DNA of 64,000 bases, from contig JAQSDM010000005.1 in assembly GCA_029945945.1 (NCBI GenBank), positions 434,001-498,000 of the forward strand. The letters run 5' to 3'. Source of the stretch: Algoriphagus sp. GTDB taxonomy: Bacteria; Bacteroidota; Bacteroidia; Cytophagales; Cyclobacteriaceae. Made by a program: the position numbers and the translations under genes. The notes beneath the pieces were generated by a model. It was not told where the DNA came from. It worked only from the letters and a program-made list of their open reading frames with translations, and did no database searches. How positions within the stretch are numbered: position 1 is the first letter of the stretch; each line of letters opens with the position of its first letter. Of the stretch, positions 25,902-34,378 are shown in pieces.

Positions 25902-28900
25902 TTAAAAATTGTCTTTATCCGGTGGTCCGGAGTTCTGAATCATTCGAAGAGAATCCATTCTCTCTTCGAGATTGTCCAGCTTAATTGGAGTCCATTTTTC
26001 GCCATTTTCATAATCTTCCCTCAGAAAATCATCTGTATCGTTGATTCTCAGTTTGGCTTCTTTCTTACCGGTGATTTTCTTAAATAGCTCATTGAATGAA
26101 TTGAAAGACACATTTTGAGAGAGTGATACTCCATAGGTTGCCACGTTTTTAGAGGGAGAAAGTGAAGAAATCGTATTGAAATTATTACGGTTAAAGATCC
26201 TCACTCTGTAAACCCCATCATCTGAAAGTTGGTATTCGGCCTGCCAATCTCCGATTATAGAACTGGCAGCTGCATTGCCCTGATTATCTGTGAAACCTCC
26301 ATCACGGGATACACGAAGTCTGCCCCCCAGAAACGTATAAGCTACACTTAGCTGGAAATTCTCAAGGGTATTTTGGTCCAAAGAAGCTAAATCTACCTGA
26401 ACTTCAAGATTTTGATCCACTTGCCCAATGAAGCTGTTCAGTTGGGAAGAAAGCAGCTGACCTAAACTTGAGGAAATTGTACTGGTTCCTGAGAATTGAC
26501 CTTCAGGGGAGAACGAACGAGTCATGATCACCGAAAATACCTGCCTGTTCATTTCCTGGTCATCATTGGCAACCCGGTTCTGAAATGCGGCGATGGTAGT
26601 TTGGTTTTCGGTGGTATTTGGAAATTCATCAAAATTGAAACCGAATTTGATATCAGGAGACAGCAATTCTCCGCTCATGTCCATGATCACTTTTGTTGGA
26701 TATCTTCTGCTTGAGGTTGTGTTTTCAGGATTAGCAGTAGGACTATTGGCCATCAAAGGCTGAAGGGACAAATTCTCTGTGTATTGAGCTTTTAGATTCA
26801 TGATGCCTTGATAAGGGTCACCGTACCAGGTGATTCTGCCTCCGGGCTGTACAGAGAATTGCTTTTTCACCACATTGTACAAGGAGAAATTGTACTGACC
26901 TTGCGTGATTTCGTAATTGCCGCTCAAATTGAAATTACCCTGAGTATCAATATTCATAGTCAAAACTCCTCGGCCTCTTCCTGAAATTCCTTCGCCAGTT
27001 CTTGGGTCAATGATGATCTCAGCATAGGCATCCGGTGTGATATCCAGAACAAAGTTCATCCGGACATTTTCAATTTCAAGACGATTGATTTCTTCAGCCA
27101 GTTCTTTCACCCGAACTGTATCCATGACATTGATGAAATGGATGAAATCCTCCTGTGCTTGTTCGTTGTTGCTTGACAGAGGAATATAGATCTCGGTGTT
27201 GGGCTGACTGGTAGCCCGGGCATTGATGTCTAAACTCCTGGTGGATCCGATTATATCTAAAGTTCCGGTCACAAATGCCCTCCCGTAGAAAACTTCACTA
27301 TCCTTATCCGTGGTGTTTAAAACCTGGAAATTGGTGAGCCTAGATCGAATATCCAGGAAGATATTCTGGAAACCATTATGTTTGATTCCACCCGTAAAAC
27401 TTGCCTGGTGGCCGTATAGATCCTGAACGATTAATTGACGGAAACTTACTTCGGCTGGCTGGAATATTAGACTCCCGTTCATGGTGTAGGAGGTATTGAG
27501 GAAGTTTACCCTCAATTTCCCGGCATCCACCCGTGTGGTACCGACGATCTCGGGCTTGCTCAAAGTACCCAGCATTTTTAAATCCCCGGTAATAGTTCCT
27601 CCCAAGTTTGAGAGGTAATTAGCCAGGAATGGCTCCAATGCTACCAAACTTGCTCCATCAAAATTTACATCTATGTCTATGTCCTGCTTCTCTAATCCGA
27701 TTGAACCGGTCAGGTCCAGCGTCTTATTTCCCGACAGGGTATTTTGAATGTTAACTTCAAATCGATCTCCTAAAAGCTGAGCTTTAGCTAATAAGTCTCC
27801 AATCAGAAAATCATTGATGGAGAGTTTTACAATGCCGATGTCCCCTTCGATCACCGGTTTATCATAAACATTTGCAAATGAAATCAGGCCATTTGCGGTA
27901 CCTCCCAAGTCCTCAGCAGTCAAAGTGTTGAACAGGTCAATATTTACTTTATTGAAAGTAAGGTTTAGCTTGTCTTCGATGTTTTCACTAATCAGACCTT
28001 CCAAAGAGAGGAATTGATCCTCATTAAAGATTTTGACATTTGAAAAAGTAATAAGTCCTGGTGTGAGCGTGATTGAGTTTTCAGGATCAAACTCCCATTC
28101 CCGATTGAGGACTTTCAGCAAGGATTTTTTGAAAGAGAGTCTGGTGTTTTGGGCTGTAAACTGTGTGGTGGCTTTTATCCTGGCCGAACTTTGGGTCGAA
28201 TCCTGATCCAGAGAAAAGTCCAGATCCACTTCATTTTGATTCCAGATGGCTTCGAGGCCCAGATTAGTGAATTTTAATTCTTTGCCTATGTTTTGGGCTT
28301 TTGAATACACATAGAAGGAGGCCAAAATCTCTTTACTATTGATGATTTTGGAAGTGTTAAAGTCAATATTGGTAGAAAGCGCAGTATTCCCCTGATAGGT
28401 CAGGGAATCAATACTGCTGAAAAAGTTGAAGATGGTATTCTCCGGTGTCTGATAAAAAGCCCCTTCAAGGATTGTGTTTTTTGAGATGGCAAAATCCGGA
28501 TCAAAAAGCTGAACGATTGGGTTGATATTTGCCATTCTCACATTCAGATCCAGGCTGTAAGTCTCAGAGAAATTCCTTGTTAAATCAGCAATGGGCTGCT
28601 CTTCATTCAAAATAATCGACACATACTGATCAATCAAAATCTGAAGATCTCTTCCCATTTGCTGAAGATTAAATTGGCCAGATGCGGCAGCTACCACATA
28701 GTCTGAATTGAGTGAAATGGTACGGGTCCCGCCAGCGAATAAAGATTGGAAAAAGAAGTCTCCCACATCCAAAAAGCGGTCATTATAGCCGACTTTGATG
28801 TCATTGAAACGAGCGATTCCCTGGATATCATCAATCTCTCTGCCTTTGGTATCGATGGTCATATTTCCACTGATGAAGGTGGCTTTCTCAACAAGATTGA

Positions 28901-30503
28901 TCCTGTCCAGGAATGCTGTATCGAGTTTCAATTCCATTCTCACCGAATCAATGGACTCTTTCAGATTCACAACTCCCTTGGCTTGCATTTTAAGGTTTGG
29001 ATCATTGATACTCAGATTTCCCCTGAAGAGATCCAGTCCATATGTTGCATCCGTCTTGATGTTTACATAATTGTAATTGTTAATGCCGACCTCAGAAATA
29101 GTTGCATCCAGGTCCAGGAGCATGTTTTCAATTGAATTGCCTTTTAAATTCACCTTTCCATTCAAACTGATTTTCTGGAGGAGTTCCGGGTTTTCTGATA
29201 AAATTCCCATATCCAGATTCGTGATTTTCACATTCGAAACGACGGTGGGAGTACCTTTGACTAAATCATAATTGATCCGGCCATCAATAGATCCGATACT
29301 GGTTTTGATTACTCCGTTCAAAACGAACCTTTCAAGAAATCCGGTAAAGTCCGCATCGAAGACAATGTTATTGAACTTTTGAATTTCCTTTTGGACATTA
29401 TCAGGCAGATAAGGCTTCAAGTCACTCGCCAGAATGGTGGAGTTTTTCAGAGAAAGATTGAGATAGGTTTCCTGAATTTCGGGGAGGCCGTCCAGTTCAA
29501 ACGATCCAAAAATGGCTGTTTTTTCACCCAGCCGGATAAGAAATTCTTTTGATTTGATGTCTGAAATCGGCCCGGTGATATCTCCGCTCAGGTAAATAAC
29601 ATCATTGATCTCCGGCAAAGAAGGAATAAAAGGCTTCAAATCACTCAAAGTAATTTTGGTTTCATCCAGTCTCCCTATCACAACGACCTCTTCCAAGAAG
29701 TTGGAAAAGGATGCTGTGCTTGCATATTCCAGCCTGAGATAATCTTTGATATGGCTATTAGGAGTTTTCAGGCTAAGCTTATCAAGTTCGAGGAACTCGA
29801 GGGAGTAAATCAAATCTGTTTTGAGCTCCTGAATAATCAGTCCTGAGGTCAGTTCTTTACCCGATAATAGTTTGAGTTTGATTCCTATTTCACCTCCATC
29901 CAGGTAAAAATCAGTTGCATTTGTAGTGATGTCTGCGAATCTTAACCGACTGAAATCCATGCCATCAGTGACCGGTTCAGCATTATAATCAACCATTCCA
30001 AATTCCCCTTGCCTGATTTCGATGGATTTGATCCCAAATTTGGTCGGACTTGTACTGGGTTTTTGCGAGCCAAAAAGTTCTGTCAGCTCATCGATCCAAA
30101 GATTGATGTTCATCAAGGAATCTCCCTCGTGAGTAATCATTCTGATACTTGGATGTTCAAGCCTGATTGCGTTGATTATCGGGTCGCCGGGAGTAATAAA
30201 AGAAAGCAACTCAAAATCTGCCTGAATGGAAGTGGACTTCAGCATCAGGCTATCACGATGGTCGGTGATGCTTACTTCTTTGAGTTCCAAAGCATCCCAC
30301 CAATTCAGGCGGATCTGGCCTATTTCGGTATTAAAATTGGAGTTTTCATTGAGGTAAAAAGAGACCTTATCTACTAACCAGTTTTGGACGAAGTTAACTT
30401 GCAGGCTTAAGGCAAGGATCAGAAAAAGTAAAAAGATGGAGAAGACCACCCAAAGGATCACGTGGAAAGCTTTATGCAAAAAATACTTAACTTTCGCGAT
30501 CAT
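25902..30503 (-). CDS. TamB-like translocation/assembly module protein
   Basis: The 1533-residue protein has one N-terminal transmembrane helix (about 13-35) that anchors it in the inner membrane. A very long beta-strand-rich periplasmic region follows, with the AsmA/TamB-type LKG and FDGxxxxxE-like repeats. The C-terminal TamB domain (about 1080-1460) contains GRGRGVLTMNID, GNFNLSGNYEITQGQYNF and a QLNSFIGQVDQNLEVQVDL segment. Such proteins bridge the periplasm and move phospholipids or help assemble outer-membrane proteins. Its start codon is only 5 bp from the divergent tsaD start. Photolyase follows 41 bp downstream. Confidence 0.88.
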   Translation of the reverse strand: MIAKVKYFLHKAFHVILWVVFSIFLLFLILALSLQVNFVQNWLVDKVSFYLNENSNFNTEIGQIRLNWWDALELKEVSITDHRDSLMLKSTSIQADFELLSFITPGDPIINAIRLEHPSIRMITHEGDSLMNINLWIDELTELFGSQKPSTSPTKFGIKSIEIRQGEFGMVDYNAEPVTDGMDFSRLRFADITTNATDFYLDGGEIGIKLKLLSGKELTSGLIIQELKTDLIYSLEFLELDKLSLKTPNSHIKDYLRLEYASTASFSNFLEEVVVIGRLDETKITLSDLKPFIPSLPEINDVIYLSGDITGPISDIKSKEFLIRLGEKTAIFGSFELDGLPEIQETYLNLSLKNSTILASDLKPYLPDNVQKEIQKFNNIVFDADFTGFLERFVLNGVIKTSIGSIDGRINYDLVKGTPTVVSNVKITNLDMGILSENPELLQKISLNGKVNLKGNSIENMLLDLDATISEVGINNYNYVNIKTDATYGLDLFRGNLSINDPNLKMQAKGVVNLKESIDSVRMELKLDTAFLDRINLVEKATFISGNMTIDTKGREIDDIQGIARFNDIKVGYNDRFLDVGDFFFQSLFAGGTRTISLNSDYVVAAASGQFNLQQMGRDLQILIDQYVSIILNEEQPIADLTRNFSETYSLDLNVRMANINPIVQLFDPDFAISKNTILEGAFYQTPENTIFNFFSSIDSLTYQGNTALSTNIDFNTSKIINSKEILASFYVYSKAQNIGKELKFTNLGLEAIWNQNEVDLDFSLDQDSTQSSARIKATTQFTAQNTRLSFKKSLLKVLNREWEFDPENSITLTPGLITFSNVKIFNEDQFLSLEGLISENIEDKLNLTFNKVNIDLFNTLTAEDLGGTANGLISFANVYDKPVIEGDIGIVKLSINDFLIGDLLAKAQLLGDRFEVNIQNTLSGNKTLDLTGSIGLEKQDIDIDVNFDGASLVALEPFLANYLSNLGGTITGDLKMLGTLSKPEIVGTTRVDAGKLRVNFLNTSYTMNGSLIFQPAEVSFRQLIVQDLYGHQASFTGGIKHNGFQNIFLDIRSRLTNFQVLNTTDKDSEVFYGRAFVTGTLDIIGSTRSLDINARATSQPNTEIYIPLSSNNEQAQEDFIHFINVMDTVRVKELAEEINRLEIENVRMNFVLDITPDAYAEIIIDPRTGEGISGRGRGVLTMNIDTQGNFNLSGNYEITQGQYNFSLYNVVKKQFSVQPGGRITWYGDPYQGIMNLKAQYTENLSLQPLMANSPTANPENTTSSRRYPTKVIMDMSGELLSPDIKFGFNFDEFPNTTENQTTIAAFQNRVANDDQEMNRQVFSVIMTRSFSPEGQFSGTSTISSSLGQLLSSQLNSFIGQVDQNLEVQVDLASLDQNTLENFQLSVAYTFLGGRLRVSRDGGFTDNQGNAAASSIIGDWQAEYQLSDDGVYRVRIFNRNNFNTISSLSPSKNVATYGVSLSQNVSFNSFNELFKKITGKKEAKLRINDTDDFLREDYENGEKWTPIKLDNLEERMDSLRMIQNSGPPDKDNF

Positions 30504-30508
30504 TTCTA

Positions 30509-31522
30509 ATGGGTACCGACGATATTTCTATTTTAGCTATTGAATCCTCGTGTGACGAGACCTCTGCCTCTGTTATAGTAAATGGCAAAGTACTTAATAA
30601 TATTGTGGCGACGCAATCAGTTCACGAGAAATATGGCGGTGTAGTGCCTGAATTGGCCTCTCGTGCACATCAGGAGAACCTGATTCCGGTTATCCTTGAA
30701 GCAATTTCCACCTCGGGTATTTCTAAGGACAAATTCAGTGCCGTTGCTTTTACACGTGGTCCTGGCCTTATGGGTTCGCTGCTTGTGGGCGTGAGTTTTG
30801 CAAAAGCATTTGCCTATGCTCAAAAAATCCCTTTGATCGAGGTAAACCACATGCAAGCTCATATTTTGGCACATTTCATCGATGATCCAAAACCTTCTTT
30901 TCCGTTCATTTGCCTGACTGTGAGCGGTGGACATACCCAACTGGTATTGGTTAAAGACTACCTGGAGATGGAAGTGATCGGAGAGACTCAGGATGATGCG
31001 GTAGGGGAGGCTTTTGACAAGACGGCTAAATTACTGGGCTTGCCATATCCTGGAGGGCCGTTGATCGATAAGTATGCTGCACAAGGGAATCCAAAAGCAT
31101 TTCAGTTTCCGATCACCCGAATGACCGGTTTGAATTACTCATTCAGCGGAATAAAGACTGCGGTTTTATATTTTCTCAGAGATCAATTGAGGGAGAATCC
31201 TCAGTTTATTGAGCAAAACTTACCCGATCTTTGCGCAAGCATCCAAAACTCGCTGATCGAGATGCTCCTCATCAAGCTGAAAGATGCCGTGAAGCAATAC
31301 GGAGTAAAGGAAATCGCAATTGCAGGAGGAGTTTCAGCAAATTCGGGATTGAGAAAAACGCTGGGTGAGTTGGCTGAGAAAAAAGGATGGAACCTGTACA
31401 TTCCAAAATTCGAATACTGTACAGACAATGCGGCCATGATTGCCATGGCAGCACATTTCAAATACTTGAAGGGTGAGTTTTCCTCAATGGATGTCACTCC
31501 TCTTGCCAAAATGAAAATCTAA
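30509..31522 (+). CDS. tsaD: tRNA threonylcarbamoyladenosine transferase subunit TsaD
   Basis: The 337-residue ASKHA-fold protein transfers the threonylcarbamoyl group to A37 of ANN-decoding tRNAs, working with TsaB and TsaE. Clear motifs are LAIESSCDETSASV at the N-terminus, the metal-binding histidines H114 and H118 in NHMQAH, the SGGHTQLV loop and the late AGGVSANSGLR. Length matches the family. It heads a plus-strand run with smpB starting immediately after its stop. The upstream TamB-like gene is divergent with 5 bp between start codons, so the tsaD promoter must lie inside the other gene. Confidence 0.95.
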   Translation: MGTDDISILAIESSCDETSASVIVNGKVLNNIVATQSVHEKYGGVVPELASRAHQENLIPVILEAISTSGISKDKFSAVAFTRGPGLMGSLLVGVSFAKAFAYAQKIPLIEVNHMQAHILAHFIDDPKPSFPFICLTVSGGHTQLVLVKDYLEMEVIGETQDDAVGEAFDKTAKLLGLPYPGGPLIDKYAAQGNPKAFQFPITRMTGLNYSFSGIKTAVLYFLRDQLRENPQFIEQNLPDLCASIQNSLIEMLLIKLKDAVKQYGVKEIAIAGGVSANSGLRKTLGELAEKKGWNLYIPKFEYCTDNAAMIAMAAHFKYLKGEFSSMDVTPLAKMKI

Positions 31523-31990
31523 ATGGCTAAGACAAACAAGTTTGACAAGGTCATCAATATCAAAAATAAGAAGGCAAGCTTTCAGTTTGAATTCATTGAT
31601 ACCTATATCTGCGGAATGGTGCTGAAAGGCACCGAAATCAAGTCCCTTCGGGAAGCGAAAGTTTCCCTGACAGAATCATTCTGTCTCTTTATGGACGGAG
31701 AGCTTTATGTCCGACAAATGCATATTGCCCCTTACACTATGGCTGCGAGTTTCAATCACGAGGCAGTCCGCGACAGAAAGTTACTTTTGAGCAAAAGAGA
31801 ACTCGAAAAGCTTCAAACTAAGTCTCAGGAAAAAGGACTTACAATCATTCCGGTTCGTATATTTATCAATGACCGAGGCTTGGCAAAAATGGAAATTGCG
31901 CTGGGAAAAGGAAAAAAGATTCATGATAAACGACAGGACCTGAAGGAAAAAGATGCGAAAAGAGAACTCCAGCGAATTGCCTTTAACTGA
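31523..31990 (+). CDS. smpB: SsrA-binding protein SmpB
   Basis: The 155-residue protein binds tmRNA and brings it to stalled ribosomes for trans-translation. The OB-fold core shows FEFIDTYICGMVLKGTEIKSLREAKVSL and the later VRIFINDRGLAKMEIALGKGKKIHDKR, followed by the basic tail that enters the ribosome (KEKDAKRELQR). The ATG directly follows the tsaD stop codon. The next gene starts 38 bases before the smpB stop. Confidence 0.95.
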   Translation: MAKTNKFDKVINIKNKKASFQFEFIDTYICGMVLKGTEIKSLREAKVSLTESFCLFMDGELYVRQMHIAPYTMAASFNHEAVRDRKLLLSKRELEKLQTKSQEKGLTIIPVRIFINDRGLAKMEIALGKGKKIHDKRQDLKEKDAKRELQRIAFN

Positions 31991-32750
31991 TGTTTTTGGA
32001 ATATGCAGACAAACAATTCTTCCGCTCTATCGAAGGCCAACGGTTGACTCAGCCTTAGTAACCCAACTGCTTTTTGGAGAATGCTACCAGGTAAATGCCA
32101 TCACGGCAGATCAAAACTGGTACAAAGTTTTCCATGAGGACACCGGGATTTCCGGATGGATTACTTCCAAATCCCTCAAAAACATCCCTAAATCGGATTA
32201 TCAATGCTTTCTCAATCAGGATTATCAGGTTGTTACCAGCCCAATTGCGGCAATAGAATACCTCGGAACCAATCTTTATCTGCTTCCGGGAAGCAGACTT
32301 CATTTCTCAGAGATCGAGCTTTTCAACTGGCAAGACCATATTGGTTTCACAGGTTCGGTCAGAAGCCACGCCGTCAAAGCGGACCGGGATCAGCTCATAG
32401 AAATTGCTTTGAAATATATCAATGCACCTTATCAGGCCGGTGGAAGGAGCATTTTCGGACTCGACGAAAAGCAGGGATTTGAACTCATTGTCACCATTTC
32501 CGGATACAGCCTCAATTCTCAAAAAATTCCAGGAAGAACAATCGACCTTGAGGAGATTTTACCAGGTGATTTGCTTATTTTCAAGACATTAGAACCCAAT
32601 GATTCCCGGTACGCGTTCTTTTTGGGAATAGAAGAAGTACTCTGGATGGACAATCGAATGCGAGTGACAAACTTGGATGAATGGGCGAGTTTTATCAAAA
32701 ACAATATGGCTGAACAGGCCGTTTTGGAAACGAGATCGATAGTAGGATAA
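31953..32750 (+). CDS. SH3-NlpC/P60-like protein lacking the catalytic residues
   Basis: The 265-residue protein has an SH3-like N-terminal part (about 15-80: ILPLYRRPTVDSALVTQLLFGE, WYKVFHEDTGISGWI), a second SH3-like part, and an NlpC/P60 fold (about 145-245: LKYINAPYQAGGRSIFGLD, ILPGDLLIF). Active relatives read GIDCSGF and HVGIYLG at the catalytic positions; here those read GLDEKQGF (169-176) and RYAFFLG (219-225), so nucleophile Cys and general-base His are both gone. It probably binds rather than cuts peptidoglycan peptides. No signal peptide is visible, which is unusual for the family. It overlaps smpB by 38 bases; a TTG at 31977 is an alternative start. Confidence 0.7.
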   Translation: MRKENSSELPLTDVFGICRQTILPLYRRPTVDSALVTQLLFGECYQVNAITADQNWYKVFHEDTGISGWITSKSLKNIPKSDYQCFLNQDYQVVTSPIAAIEYLGTNLYLLPGSRLHFSEIELFNWQDHIGFTGSVRSHAVKADRDQLIEIALKYINAPYQAGGRSIFGLDEKQGFELIVTISGYSLNSQKIPGRTIDLEEILPGDLLIFKTLEPNDSRYAFFLGIEEVLWMDNRMRVTNLDEWASFIKNNMAEQAVLETRSIVG

Positions 32751-32753
32751 GTT

Positions 32754-33263
32754 ATGGAAAAACGGGTTTTGGTTTTGAATTTAGATCATTCACCGGTGGC
32801 GGTCGTTTCGCCTCAAAAAGCTATTGTATTATTACTCCTTGACAAAGCTAATTGCCTTTCTACCTATGGGCTTCTGGAGATCAGAACTGTCAGCCGAAGT
32901 TTTGAATATCCTGCAGTCATTCGTCTGAATGATTATAAAAATATCCCCTTTCGCGGAGTTCTTCTGAATCGGGTAAATCTTTTCCGCAGGGATGGAGGAG
33001 AATGTCAATACTGCGGAAGCCGGCGTCACCTGACCATCGATCACGTAATACCGAGATCAAAGGGGGGCAAAACATCCTGGACCAACCTGGTAACAGCCTG
33101 CAATCGCTGCAACGTGAATAAAGGGGATAAAACCCCTGAACAAGCAGGATTGATTTTGAAAAAAGAACCATTCAAACCTTCACTTTCCTATTTTTTATCC
33201 GAATATGCGGAAAGGCAAGCGGAGCAATGGCTACCTTTTCTTTCAAGCAGAATTATCCATTAA
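32754..33263 (+). CDS. HNH endonuclease
   Basis: The 169-residue protein carries a complete HNH nuclease module in its second half: CQYC, then LTIDHVIPRSKGGKTSW, NLVTACNRCN and NKGDKTP. The two CxxC pairs should bind structural zinc and DHVIPRSKGG supplies the metal-binding His. The N-terminal half (VLNLDHSPVAVVSPQKAI) is typical of the Bacteroidota and cyanobacterial housekeeping-type HNH proteins whose biological role is unknown. It starts 3 bp after the degenerate NlpC/P60 gene on the same strand. No toxin, methylase or mobile element sits next to it. Confidence 0.9.
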   Translation: MEKRVLVLNLDHSPVAVVSPQKAIVLLLLDKANCLSTYGLLEIRTVSRSFEYPAVIRLNDYKNIPFRGVLLNRVNLFRRDGGECQYCGSRRHLTIDHVIPRSKGGKTSWTNLVTACNRCNVNKGDKTPEQAGLILKKEPFKPSLSYFLSEYAERQAEQWLPFLSSRIIH

Positions 33264-33332
33264 ATAATCTTAAGATCGACATCAGAGTAAGGATTACTAT
33301 TTTTCTGGCAAAATAATTGTCTATCCCTGAGT

Positions 33333-33782
33333 ATGAAATTTTCGCTGATCGCCATTCTGTTTTTCTCTTTAGCATTCACCTGGAATCCGGTACAATCCCA
33401 ATCGCTTATCGGCAATTGGCAGTTGGTCCATTTTGATGGAATGGAGAAAGTTCGGAGTTCTCCCCAATACCGCGAGGCAGATGCGACGATGAAATCCAAT
33501 ATGGAGGCTAAGATTAATTACAGATTAGAAAGTACCGTTTACCAATTCATCTCGGCAGACAGTCTCTATTTCACAGATTTTGTGAATCAAACAATCGTTC
33601 AGAAAAAGGCAAAAATTGAAGTTTCAGCAGAAAATGTCCTCAGCATTAATGATGGAGCTCAGATCAAAAAAGCTAGAATCCTGGAATTGGAGGCTGATAG
33701 ATTGGTAATCGAGCCGATTGTCGAGGGAGGAAGTGTCGGTAAATTTGTTTTTGAAAGAATAATAGCGCCGAAAAAGGACTAA
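33333..33782 (+). CDS. Small exported lipocalin-like protein
   Basis: The 149-residue protein has a signal peptide (1-22, ending VQSQ) followed by LIGNWQLVHFDGME, the start motif of lipocalin-like Bacteroidota proteins. The strand pattern YQFISADSLYFTDF, KAKIEVSAENVLSIND and DRLVIEPIVEG fits a small barrel. A ligand-binding role is inferred only from the fold. Its stop codon overlaps that of the convergent rnhB gene (33779-33782). Confidence 0.7.
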   Translation: MKFSLIAILFFSLAFTWNPVQSQSLIGNWQLVHFDGMEKVRSSPQYREADATMKSNMEAKINYRLESTVYQFISADSLYFTDFVNQTIVQKKAKIEVSAENVLSINDGAQIKKARILELEADRLVIEPIVEGGSVGKFVFERIIAPKKD

Positions 33783-34378
33783 AGTTCAATTTCCAGTTGA
33801 ATGGGCAGCAACTGAAAACTTTTGCGGTGCCAGATGCATGACCCGTTATTTTTGATCCCTTCGCGGTGTAATTCAGTAGGGTATCCTGCGTTTCTTTCCC
33901 ATCCATAATATGGAAATTCCTCCGCCAGTTTTTCCATCAACTCATCCCGATAGACTTTTGCAAGGATCGATGCCGCTGCAATACTGGCATAGATTCCATC
34001 TCCTTGAATCACGCAGGTAAAGGGTATATTCAAATCTGATTTCCAGCGATTGCCATCAATCAACAAATGTTCAGGGGAGATTTTTAGTCCCAAAACGGCC
34101 CTTTTCATTGCCAAAAAGGAGGCATATGCGATGTTGATCCGATCGATCTCTTCGACAGTGGCTTCCGCTATTTGCCAGGCGATGGCATTTCCCTTGATTT
34201 CTTCGATGAGATTTTCCCGCTGAGTTTTCCCAAGCTTTTTCGAGTCATTGATCCATTGATTGGAATAGCCAGCCGGCAAAATCACCGCTGCCGCAACGAC
34301 AGGTCCGGCAAGGCATCCTCTGCCCACTTCATCGCAGCCGGCTTCGATCCGATCAGCTTCTAAATAGGGTAGAAGCAT
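33779..34378 (-). CDS. rnhB: Ribonuclease HII
   Basis: The 199-residue enzyme removes ribonucleotides from DNA and RNA from RNA-DNA hybrids. The catalytic acidic motif GCDEVGRG (D16, E17) with GPVVAAAVIL, INDSKKL and LLIDGNRW are all present, as is ILAKVYRDELM. Length is typical. The start at 34378 lies inside the 3' end of the upstream GH63-like gene (26-base overlap), so the two are probably translated from one mRNA. It ends overlapping the convergent lipocalin-like gene. Confidence 0.93.
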   Translation of the reverse strand: MLLPYLEADRIEAGCDEVGRGCLAGPVVAAAVILPAGYSNQWINDSKKLGKTQRENLIEEIKGNAIAWQIAEATVEEIDRINIAYASFLAMKRAVLGLKISPEHLLIDGNRWKSDLNIPFTCVIQGDGIYASIAAASILAKVYRDELMEKLAEEFPYYGWERNAGYPTELHREGIKNNGSCIWHRKSFQLLPIQLEIEL

